64,000 nucleotides of DNA from NCBI RefSeq assembly GCF_027595985.1, contig NC_073313.1:99683552-99747551 (forward strand), written 5' to 3'. Below, piece by piece: positions 55,987 to 64,000 of the stretch. The notes beneath the pieces are model-generated. The model worked only from the letters and a program-made list of their open reading frames with translations. It had not been told where the DNA came from and did no database searches. This stretch comes from Sorex araneus (lineage: Eukaryota; Chordata; Mammalia; Eulipotyphla; Soricidae). How positions within the stretch are numbered: position 1 is the first letter of the stretch; every line of letters begins with the position of its first letter. The translations under genes were made by a program, and so were the position numbers.

Positions 55987-56595
55987 GGGGGCTGGAGAGA
56001 TAGCACAGCGGGTAGGGCGTTTGCCTTGCACGCGGCCGACCCGGGTTCAAATCCCAGCATCCCATATGGTCTCCTGAGCATGGCCAGGGGTAATTCCTGA
56101 GTGCAGAGCCAGGAGTAACCCCTGTGCATTGCCAGGTGTGACCCAAAAAGCAAAAAAAAAAAAAAAAAAATCCACAGACAGACCCTCAATTATCAGTTAA
56201 CCGTCAAAAAAACAAAGTGAAATAGTGCAAGGAAAGCCTCTGCAACAAGTGGTGCTGGGAAAGCTCATTGGTCACTTGTAATAAAAAAGGAACTTAGGTC
56301 CCTGTTTAATGCCATGAACCAAAGTCAAATCAAAATGGATTTGATATTAAATATCAAACCTCAATATCATACCTGAATCCATAAGTTACATAGAGGAAAA
56401 CACGACATTGAAGTTTGAGGCATTTTTTTTCTCTTTGGGTCACACCTGGCAATGCACAGGGGTCGCTCCTGGCTCTGCACTCAGGAATCACCCCTGGTGG
56501 TGCTCAGGGGACCATATAGGATGCTGGGACTCAAACCCGGGTCAGTTGCGTGCAAGGCAAACGCCCTACCCTCTGTGCTATTGCTCCAGCCCCAA
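55987..56595. mobile_element. Two SOR SINEs nested in the old L1
   Basis: 55987-56169 is sense, near-consensus, with 'tccacagaca' repeated on both sides. 56427-56595 is antisense with 'agcttgaggtttttt'-like flanks. Confidence 0.92.
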
Positions 56596-57802
56596 AGCTT
56601 GAGGTTTTTTTTTTTTTTTTAAAGGATGCAATGCCACTGGCCAGGCAAGTGAAGCAAAGAAAAACAGATGAGGCTGCATTAAATTAAGAAATTTCCGCTC
56701 TTCAAATGAAACAAAAACCAGAATACCAACACAGACCACAGACTGGGAAAAATTATTTGCCCATCACTCATGTAATAAATGGTTAGTATCCAAAATTATA
56801 TAAAGCACTGATAGAACTTTATAAGAAAACACATCCAACCCCATCAAAAAATGGGGAGAAGAGGTTAGTAGAAACTTTCTCAAGAAGAAATACAAATGAC
56901 CAAAAGGCATATGGTAAAATGTTCTGCATCACTAACAATCAGGAAACCTAAAATAAAAACAACAATTAGATATCACCTCCCATCACAAAGACTGGCACAC
57001 ATCAAGAAGAACAACAATCTGTTAATATGGATGTGGGGAAATTGGTGCTGGTAGGATTGTCATCTGATTTAGAATTTTTAGAAAACAATATGGAAATTCC
57101 TCAAAATACTAGGAATTGGGCTTTCATATAACCCTGCAATTCCACTCCTTGGAATATACTCCAAGAGCCCAGAAATACAATGCAGAAAAGACACCTGCAT
57201 GCCTAGGTTCATTGCAGCACTATTCACAATAGCCAAAATCTGGAAACAACCCCAATGTCCAAGAACAGATTTCTGGATAAAGAAGCTGCAGTAAATATCA
57301 GTGGAATACTGCTAAGCTGTAAGAAAAGATGAAGTCATGCATGTTGCTGATATGTAGATAGATTTGGAGAGTATCATGCTGAGTGAAATTAGAGGGAGAA
57401 GGACAGAGATGGAATAATATTTCTCATAAGCAGAAAATAAATAAAAATAGGTGGGGAATAACAAGTCTCGAAGTCAATTTAAAAAAAAGAGCATGAGAAC
57501 TGATCTCCAGTAGGAAGCTTACTACTGGAGTGGGGGGTGGGAGTGGGGGAGAGATAGGTAGAGGAAGGGGAACACTAAGACAATGGTGGAGGGAACCAGT
57601 TGCTATAAAGGAGGATGGAGGGCAAAAAAGGAGAAAAAATGAAGACCAGGACGGAAATTGGGGTAATTGGTGGAGGAAAGTGGGCAATGGTGAAGGGAAT
57701 CCTGTTGGAACATGGTACACCCGAAACTCAACATGGATAAATGCATAACTTTGTAATTAATGGCGATTCAATTATCTATAAAAACTTAAAAAATCTAGAT
57801 TC

Positions 57803-58655
57803 GGGGCTGTAGATATAGTATAGGGGCTAAACAACTCGATTTCCATGACACTAACCCACATTTGATACCTGGCACCATATAAGGTTCCCAAGCCCCACCA
57901 GGAGCAATCTCTTGGCGTACTAGGAGTAAGCCCCATGTATAGTTGGGATTACAAGCCAAAACAGACAAACAAAAAACTGCACACACAAATCTAGATTCAA
58001 TGAAGAAAAGCTTGAACTGAAGAGCCAGGGATATTGGTTCAGTGGCAGCACATATAGTGAGGCTCTGGTTTCAATTCTTAGTACTGAAAAAAAAAGAGAG
58101 AGAAAAGAAAAATATTAAAACTTGATAAAATTCGCTACCTTTTAAAATGTATGACAGATTTTTCATAAACAAAATAACAAAACAACTAACTCGAAAATAT
58201 ATGTAACATTTATAACAAATGAATGTTTAATACAGTAATATATTTGCATTTGGAGGTTGTGTGGGAATCTAACATGGGGTCTCATGTATTTGAGGCATGC
58301 AGTCTACCACTGAGCTATATCCCAGTCCCTATAGAGTGTATAAAGAATACTTGGGGGCCACCTAGGTAACACAAAGACCTGGGTTCATGATTGATATGCA
58401 TGTAGGAGGCCCAGATTTGATCCATAGCATTGCAATGGTACCTCCTGAGTACCACTGACCTATAGCCCAATTTTTAAAAATTGTGAGTTTTTTTTGGGTG
58501 CCTTGGGTCACACGCAGTGAAGCCCAAGGTTTACTCCTGGCTCCGTGCTCATGGGTAGTTCTTGGTAGTGCTCAGGGAAAGATGTGCAGTGCTGATGATT
58601 CGCACCAGTGTTGGCTGCATGTAGGGCAAGTGCCTTACCTCCCATACCATCCCTC
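57803..58655. mobile_element. Five SINE pieces
   Basis: 57803-57965 (+, old), 58020-58095 (+, tRNA-Ala-like), 58250-58330 (-, tRNA-Ala-like, 'cagtctaccactgagctata'), 58340-58475 (+, old) and 58487-58655 (-, SOR-type). Confidence 0.65.
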
Positions 58656-59439
58656 TCACCCTCTCCCCACTGGAAGGGGCCAGTGATGTAACTCTGGAAT
58701 AAAGTGCCTCTCTTGCATATTCCTAAAGTGGAATATTTTAGGAATTATTTAGGAATATTTATGAATAAATAATATAAATAAAAAATATTTAGGAATATTC
58801 AGTCCTGGCATCACAAAACCTGCAAAAGTGAAAGAAAACAACTTGGAAAATGAGAGAAAATCTAACAACCCAAAGGAAAATATGGAAAAGAACAATTCAC
58901 AAAGATATTAAAAATTGTTCACTAAACACAAATACAAAATAAAATGTCAATTGAGAAGTCTTCTTTCTTACCTATAACATTAGTAAAAAAAAAGTCAGAG
59001 AAGTGCATATGCTGCCCAAGCACATGTGTTGCTGCACATGTGTCGTCGGCATCCCCCTTCCTGAGATGTGTACTTTCATCCCTTCATCCTTTAATGGTTG
59101 GATGTTTACTAGGGCTTTCTCCGTCTTTGCGCCGTTTTTTCTTGCCTGCTTTACTCTCTTTCTCTCCCTCCCTCCCCTTCCTCAAAACTTCCAAATCAAA
59201 CCTATTTTTACTTCAAAGGAATTTCAGAGTGTGTCACAAGTTATGGTGGAAAGAGTATAGAGAAAAAAAAAGCACTCTCCTATATTGTTGGTGGGATAGC
59301 AAAAAAAAAAAAAAGGAGAGAAAGAAAAAAAAAGCAAAACAAGTGTGCTGTTCAGAGGAGGGCACAAAGCAGAGCTGTAGATTTGGGAATCCTGTGTACG
59401 TGGAGGGAACTGAGCAGAGCACACCCAGGGGAGAAGCCG
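58656..59439. other. Distal 5' flank of TCEAL3
   Basis: No gene. A small AT repeat, 'gaatatttaggaat', lies around 58730-58800. A-rich runs near 59260-59335 look like decayed retrotransposon tails. Confidence 0.45.
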
Positions 59440-59739
59440 TGTGTGCCAGAGGATAAAAGGCTGCGGGGCATCCCTGGAGGGAAGCTCCGGAGTCCGCCAG
59501 AGCGCGTCTTGCTCCGGGACCCCGGGGCTCAGTGCTGGGCCATCTAGGCCAAGTCGGGTACCTCCCGGGGACCGCTGCACACCTGGCGCTGCTGGGCATC
59601 TGGGAAAGGATGCGGCCGCGGGCGCTGGCACGCGCTCGGCGGGCTGCCCACCTCCTCCGCGGGCGACTCAGCCCGTGCCACCCCCGGCTGCCCCCCGGCT
59701 GCAGCTGCCCAGTCCGTCGGGGAGGAGGGTGGGGGGCGG

Positions 59740-59830
59740 ACCAGGGGGCCGAGCTCCGGTGACGCCACGGTCACGTGAGCGGCCGGGCGCCGACGTGGGC
59801 AGCAGCCCCGAGCCCGCCCTGCGGTCCGGT
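59740..59830 (+). promoter_or_regulatory. TCEAL3: TCEAL3 promoter core with CACGTG (BGW-type motif)
   Basis: 'ggtgacgccacggtcacgtg' (CACGTG at 59772-59777), then 'gagcccgccctgcggtcc', aligning with TCEAL4 16858-16930. The conserved block extends over about 70 bp while flanking promoter sequence does not align, so this segment is specifically preserved. Confidence 0.75.
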
Positions 59831-59937
59831 CCCGGCGGAGTCCGCGTGAGACGGGCGCCCGGAGCAGCCCGGCGCGGGCGAGGGGCGAGCGGGCTTCGGC
59901 GAGCCCGAAGAGGCGCAGGCCTGCCCGGGGCCCGCAG
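59790..59937 (+). other. TCEAL3: TCEAL3 untranslated exon 1 (start approximate)
   Basis: Donor 'cccgcag|gtcagtgtg' with GT at 59938-59939. The transcription start is not determined. Confidence 0.5.
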
Positions 59938-60469
59938 GTCAGTGTGCGGGGGCGCACGGCGGCCCCCGCGGGGCTGGAGCGGGATGCAGTGCACCCCGCC
60001 GCGGCACGGGCGCTGGAGGGCGGGAGACCCGCACCCCGGGGTCGGTGAGGGGCTCTGGGACCCTGACGCGCGCAGGGAGGGAGGGAGGGCGGCCGCTGCC
60101 ACTTGCCTGCCGCGGCTCCGACCCCCCGTCTTCCGGAGCCCCCCTCCGGATTCCAGCCCGAAGGGATGGGGGAAAGGCGCCCCCGCAGCGCGGCCGACGG
60201 CGAAGCGTAGACGGGTTCTGGAGGGAGCCCCCTCTCGCGCTGCGCCGGGGGGAAACCAAGCTCCGCAGAAGGGCTGGGGGTGGGGTGCCTGCAAGGGAGG
60301 AGGACGCGGAGGCTGAACACTTTGGAAAGCATCCTGATCTGGCGCCAGAGGCCTGAGGAGCAATGGCGGCTGGGATTCGGGGGTGGGGGGATCGTGGCGG
60401 GGGGAGCTTGGCTTCTAGAAAGGTATCGCAGACCACAGTGTGCACACTCCCTGGCCCTGCCTCCTCTAG

Positions 60470-60536
60470 GTCTGTGGAGTCACTTTCCAGCGCTCTGCAA
60501 GGCTAGCACAGGAGGAACTGGCCTGGATCCCTGCAG
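60470..60536 (+). other. TCEAL3: TCEAL3 untranslated exon 2, first copy
   Basis: Acceptor 'ccctgcctcctctag' (AG 60468-60469) and donor 'ccctgcag|gtcagtga' (GT 60537-60538). Aligns with TCEAL4 exon 2 (17566-17637) and with the next copy 166 bp downstream. Confidence 0.7.
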
Positions 60537-60635
60537 GTCAGTGAAAAGGGATGGGTGGGAGGGAAGGCAGGAGGTGGCGTCTGCAAAGGTACCTCACGCC
60601 ACAGCGTGCACCGTCCCTGTCCCTGCCTCCTGTAG

Positions 60636-60701
60636 GTCTGTGCAGCAGTTCCCAGCGCCCTGCAAGGCTAGAAAAGAAGGAACTGTCCGGAGTTCCCACA
60701 G
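60636..60701 (+). other. TCEAL3: TCEAL3 untranslated exon 2, second copy
   Basis: Acceptor 'ccctgcctcctgtag' (AG 60634-60635) and donor 'cccacag|gtcagtga' (GT 60702-60703). The surrounding 166-bp unit (about 60420-60585, repeated at 60586-60740) is duplicated including both splice sites, so either copy, or both, could be used. Confidence 0.65.
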
Positions 60702-61088
60702 GTCAGTGAAAAGGGATGGGTGGGAGGGAAGGCAGGAGGTTGGGGGCAAGGCGTGGGCAGAATTTGGGGGCCCTTCTGCTCATCCTGCAGCCACAGAATC
60801 ACACACACAGGGCCACACTGAAGGAAAGTACAGAAGGTGGCAGGATATTCCAGGTAAATGGGTGGCTCACGTCTGTGGGAAGAACGCAGCGAGGTTAGTG
60901 GTGGGCAAAAGGCACACTCGGAGCCCTGGGCCTGGTCAGGGGAAACCCTGACAAGAGGAAACAGAGGTACTGTGGGAACTTGTTTTCCACCCCACCCCCA
61001 CTCCCGTTTTCAGTCTCCCTTGTCTCACCTTATTCCCTGCTTTCTCTATCACATTCCCCAGGACAAGAAAATAAGGCAAAATCTCGAC

Positions 61089-61685
61089 ATGGAAAACCTC
61101 TACAAAGAAAATGAAGGAAAGCTGGAAAGTGAGACAAAGCCAGAAGTTGAAATAGAGCCGGAAGATGAGGACGAGTCAGACGACGATGAGATGCCCCACA
61201 TCAAGAGGAATCCAGTGCATCGAAAGCGCAAGGTCGTGGAGCTGGCAGATGAAGAGGGGCAGTCTGAAGAAGAGGGCAAGCAGGGAATGCAGGGCAAGTC
61301 CAAGGATGAGGGAAACCCACTCAGTGAGGATGAGCCAGACTTCCAGGGAAAGCCAGGGAGCGAGCCACGGGCTGCTGAGAAGCGCCCTGCCGAAGATCAT
61401 GTGCCCCGCAAAGCAAAACGAAAATCGGACAGGGGGGCAGAGGATTCCTCCAGAGACTGTCAGGAGAACTTACAGGAGAGGCACTTGGGCAGTGAGGAGA
61501 TGAGAGAATGTGGAGATTTGTCAAGGGCTCAGGAAGACCTAAGGAAAAAGCAGAAAGTGGGTGGCTTTCATTGGACACAGAGAGATGTGCAGGACCAGCT
61601 CGCCCCAAGGGGCCAAAGAGGTGTCAGGGGAGCAAGGGGTGGAGGTAGGGGCCAAAGAGGATTACATGATATCCCTTATCACTAA
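61089..61685 (+). CDS. TCEAL3: Transcription elongation factor A-like 3 (TCEAL3)
   Basis: 198-residue CDS in one exon. The acceptor 'cacattccccag' ends at 61061 and 'cgacATGG' is the first ATG of the exon. The frame stays open upstream to 60858, but that part is intron. Residues 1-95 are acidic and repetitive, broken by a basic stretch at 37-49 ('HIKRNPVHRKRKV'). KRPAEDHVPRKAKRK (98-112) is the family's nuclear-signal-like patch, followed by the helical BEX/TCEAL domain (about 113-170) and an Arg/Gly-rich RGG-type tail (174-191) ending 'LHDIPYH'. TCEAL3, TCEAL5 and TCEAL6 are close paralogues. The position directly after TCEAL4 on the same strand favours TCEAL3. The family lacks the TFIIS zinc ribbon and its members are nuclear proteins of unclear mechanism. 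Confidence 0.88.
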   Translation: MENLYKENEGKLESETKPEVEIEPEDEDESDDDEMPHIKRNPVHRKRKVVELADEEGQSEEEGKQGMQGKSKDEGNPLSEDEPDFQGKPGSEPRAAEKRPAEDHVPRKAKRKSDRGAEDSSRDCQENLQERHLGSEEMRECGDLSRAQEDLRKKQKVGGFHWTQRDVQDQLAPRGQRGVRGARGGGRGQRGLHDIPYH

Positions 61686-61902
61686 TGCCTTTGGCCTTGA
61701 ATTCAGATTTCTCTGATGAGAATATTGCAGACCCTGCTTTTCCTGGCAGTCAGTTGCCAGGCGTTGTGCTTTAACCTTATGCCAATACTTTGCTTTAGGT
61801 GTCACTCTTGTTACCAGCAGCCTTTTGACCCAGCTAGAGTGCTCCATCAGTAGGGTATATTCACCCAGATGCATGAAATAGATGTTATTGTACATTGTTA
61901 AC

Positions 61903-61908
61903 AATAAA
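61903..61908 (+). terminator. TCEAL3: TCEAL3 poly(A) signal AATAAA
   Basis: AATAAA in 'ttgttaacaataaagaaaaa', about 220 bp after the stop codon. Confidence 0.75.
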
Positions 61909-61929
61909 GAAAAATCTGTTTTGAGAACT

Positions 61930-62189
61930 GCATTATGGCATCAGCCTATTTTTTGTAAAAATATTTTGCATAATGCATAGGTACACAGAAAAAAAATTCT
62001 GGAATTCCAATCACCTGATGGCTAGAAACTTTCATTTCATTCTTCTGCAGGTATGCCCATCTCCTTGTCTTCCTCTAAGGTCCTCTAGCAACCTCTGGCT
62101 CCTCTCTTGGGTGATTTTGTTTTGCTTTGCTCACTCTTCTTTTTCCTAAAGCATAGGATTATGTTTATCATAATAAAAATAAATCCAGA
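61930..62189. other. TCEAL3 3' flank, unassigned
   Basis: No gene or clear repeat. Confidence 0.45.
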
Positions 62190-62360
62190 GGGGCTGGAGC
62201 GATAGCACAGCGGGTAGGGCGTTTGCCTTGCACCCGGCGGACCCGGGTTCAAATCCCAGCATCCCATATGGTCCCCTGAGCACCGCCAGGGGTGATTCCT
62301 GAGTGCATGAGCCAGGAGTAACCCCTGTGCATCGCCAGGTATGACCCAAAAAGCAAAAAA

Positions 62361-62391
<31 letters not shown>
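62190..62391 (+). mobile_element. SOR SINE, sense, with (AAAT)n tail
   Basis: Near-consensus copy whose A tail has become about nine AAAT units. 'aataaatccaga' is repeated on both sides. Confidence 0.95.
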
Positions 62392-62469
62392 ATCCAGAAA
62401 TCAGTACATGATAAACAACTTAAACATCCAGTGTCACTGTTCAAAGTCACTGTTAAGAGACAGGGCTTT

Positions 62470-62605
62470 GGGGCCAGAGAGATAGTACAGGGGGCAAGTC
62501 ACTTGAATAACATGTGACTCCCCAGCATATGGCCCCTTAAGCCTGCCAGGAGGAATCCCTGGGCACAGAGCCAGGAGTAATCCAATGTTGCCCAAAAACT
62601 GAATA
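62470..62605 (+). mobile_element. Old SINE, sense
   Basis: 'ggggccagagagatagtaca' to 'gttgcccaaaaactg'; shortened. Confidence 0.7.
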
Positions 62606-62759
62606 TGAAAAGGAGACTAGATTTTACTGGGAAGAAGATATTTGATAAGGTGCCTGCCTCCAGAATATGTAAATAATATTCATAGTGCAATATAACAAGA
62701 TTAAGACAGATTTTTTTCCTTAGAGTAGGTAATTTATGCCTTTTATTCACTAATTTTAT

Positions 62760-63850
62760 TTTATTTTTTAAAAATTTTATTGAATCACTGTGAGATAGTT
62801 ACAAACTTTCATGTTTGGGTTATAATCAAACAATGATCAAACACCCATCCCTCCACCAGTGAACATTTCCCTACCACCAATATTCCCGGTACACCCCCCT
62901 TTCCCACCCTCCCCCTGCCTCCATGGCAGACAATATTTCCCCATACTCTCTCTCTACTTTGGGGCATTATGGCTTGCAACATAGACACTGAGAGGTCATC
63001 ATGTTTGGCCCATTATTTACTTTTGGCACACATATCCCATCCTGACTGATTCCTCCAGCCATCATTTCCTTAGTGATCCCTTCTCTATTCCATCTGACTT
63101 CTCCCCCTCCACTCATGAAGCAGGCTTCCAGAGATGGGGCAATCCTCCTGGCCCTTGTATCTACTGTGCTTGGGTGTCAGCCTCATGTGATGTTATTCTA
63201 TACTCCACAAATGAGTACAGTCCTTCTATGTCTGTCCCTCTCTGACTCATTTCACTTAGCATGATATTCTCCATGTCTATCCATTTATAAGCAAATTTCA
63301 TAACTTCATCTCTCCTGACAGCTGCATAGGATTCCTTTGTGTATATGTACCAAAGTTTCTTTAACCAGTCATCTGTTCTAGGGCACTTGAGTTGTTTCCA
63401 GATTTTGGCTATTGTGAACAGTGCTGCAACGAACATATATTTACAGATGCCATTTCTACTGTGCTTTTTTGCATCCTCAGGATATATTCATAGAAGTGAT
63501 GTTGCGGGGTCAGTCATATGGAAGCTCAATTTCTAGGTTTTGAAGCACTGTCCAAATTGTTTGCAAGAAAGGCTGGACCAGTCACTATTACCACCAACAG
63601 TGAAAGAGCATCCCTTTTTCCCCACATCCACACCAGCACTGGTTGCTATTGTTCTTTTGAATGTGTGCCAGTCTCTGTGGTGTAAGATGATATCTCATTG
63701 TTGTTTTAATTTGCATCTCCCTGACGACTAGCAATGTGGAGCATTTTTTATGTGCCTTCTTGGCCATTTGTATTTCTTTTTTTGAAGAAACTTCTGTTTA
63801 TTTCTTCTCTCCATTTTTTGAGGGGGTTGGAGGTTTTTTCTTGTACAATT
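62760..63850 (-). mobile_element. L1 3'UTR and ORF2 C-terminus, antisense
   Basis: 3' end 'attgaatcactgtgagatag' at 62782, C-rich 3'UTR to about 63160, then ORF2 C-terminus (on the - strand 'TDDWLKKLWYIYTKESY' around 63390). Frames are broken. Confidence 0.85.
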
Positions 63851-63854
63851 CTAC

Positions 63855-64000
63855 TAATGGATTAAGACAGTTTTGAAAGTAGGGAAAGATTAAATAGATA
63901 CCTCACCAGAGAGATGAAGATGCCAAATAGTCACATGAAAAGATGTTAATCATCAGGGAAATGAAAATAAATATGATGAGATATCACGTATTAAAGTGGC
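63855..64000 (+). mobile_element. Old L1 ORF2 piece, sense, cut by the window edge
   Basis: 'tcacatgaaaagatgttaat' and 'gaaatgaaaataaat' are ORF2 C-terminal nucleotide signatures. Confidence 0.6.

Larger units (their letters stand above)
52440..57790 (+). mobile_element. Old L1, ORF2 to 3'UTR, sense, with nested insertions
   Basis: ORF2 is followed from about 52760 ('caagaactggttctttggaa'), through the RT region ('GPDGFTSEFFQNFKEELLPI' near 53245), to the C-terminus ('gcactattcacaatagccaa' near 57215) and 3'UTR, ending near 57790. All frames are broken. It is interrupted by a SOR SINE (54180-54368), a (CA)n (54550-54594), a composite younger L1 (54697-55936) and SINEs at 55987-56169 and 56427-56595. 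Confidence 0.85.
59440..60345 (+). promoter_or_regulatory. TCEAL3: CpG island of TCEAL3
   Basis: An abrupt switch to G+C-rich, CpG-dense sequence spanning promoter, exon 1 and the start of intron 1. Long open frames on both strands (for example 59441-60316 and 59544-60332) arise from the lack of AT-rich stop codons and are not genes. Confidence 0.85.

Noticed and set aside
59441-60332. Long open frames on both strands (up to 291 codons)
   Set aside because: They lie in a CpG island with few stop codons, overlap each other on both strands, have Gly/Arg/Pro-biased composition, and coincide with the promoter and exon 1 of TCEAL3.
60858-61088. 77-codon N-terminal extension of TCEAL3
   Set aside because: It lies upstream of the conserved splice acceptor at 61060-61061 and has no counterpart in TCEAL4.

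Overview
This is nuclear DNA of a placental mammal, almost certainly a shrew close to Sorex araneus. It has large, intron-bearing, AT-rich spacers packed with retrotransposons. The commonest repeat is the tRNA-derived SOR SINE of shrews (head 'gctggagcgatagcacagcg', B box 'GGTTCGAATCC', end 'gtgtgacccaaaaagc'). Fragments of an RTE-clade LINE match the element known as RTE1_Sar, which has been reported from the common shrew and from parasitic nematodes. The only host genes are two members of the X-linked BEX/TCEAL cluster, both on the + strand: TCEAL4 (CDS 18014-18649) and TCEAL3 (CDS 61089-61685). This is the order and orientation of Xq22 in other mammals.

Layout. 1-16.8 kb: repeats only (antisense L1 3' ends, SOR SINEs, two RTE fragments, a 400-bp polypurine tract, tandem promoter-like monomers). 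16.8-18.75 kb: TCEAL4, with a CpG-rich promoter holding CACGTG, two untranslated exons and a single coding exon. 18.8-36 kb: an ancient L1, a younger L1 with a 3'-transduced tail nested in an older one, SINEs, and a second monomer array. 36,074-44,039: a complete-length betaretrovirus-like (class II/ERV-K, IAP-like) provirus on the - strand. Its two 337-bp LTRs appear identical, its target duplication is a perfect ATTATG, and gag and pro-pol are open, but env is broken. 44-59 kb: a SINE-dense block, an old ERV-K RT fossil and an old sense L1 with younger L1s and SINEs nested in it. 59.4-61.9 kb: TCEAL3, with the same promoter and exon plan as TCEAL4 but a tandemly duplicated untranslated exon. 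62-64 kb: SINEs and L1.

Most interesting. (1) Two SINE families share one tRNA-like head but have different tails. One ends in poly(A), as expected for L1 mobilisation. The other ends in about 56 bp matching the 3' end of the RTE element seen at 3606-4290, plus 8-9 bp tandem repeats. A native shrew SINE therefore seems to have captured the tail of a horizontally acquired LINE. (2) A very young provirus whose env was already ruined before it inserted, whose Gag starts with a hydrophobic signal-like segment, and whose protease and polymerase lie in one frame behind a single GGGAAAC shift site. (3) The paired TCEAL3/TCEAL4 promoter motif and the duplicated 5'UTR exon of TCEAL3.

Limits: repeat boundaries were read by eye, exon 1 starts are not determined, and no database search was possible.
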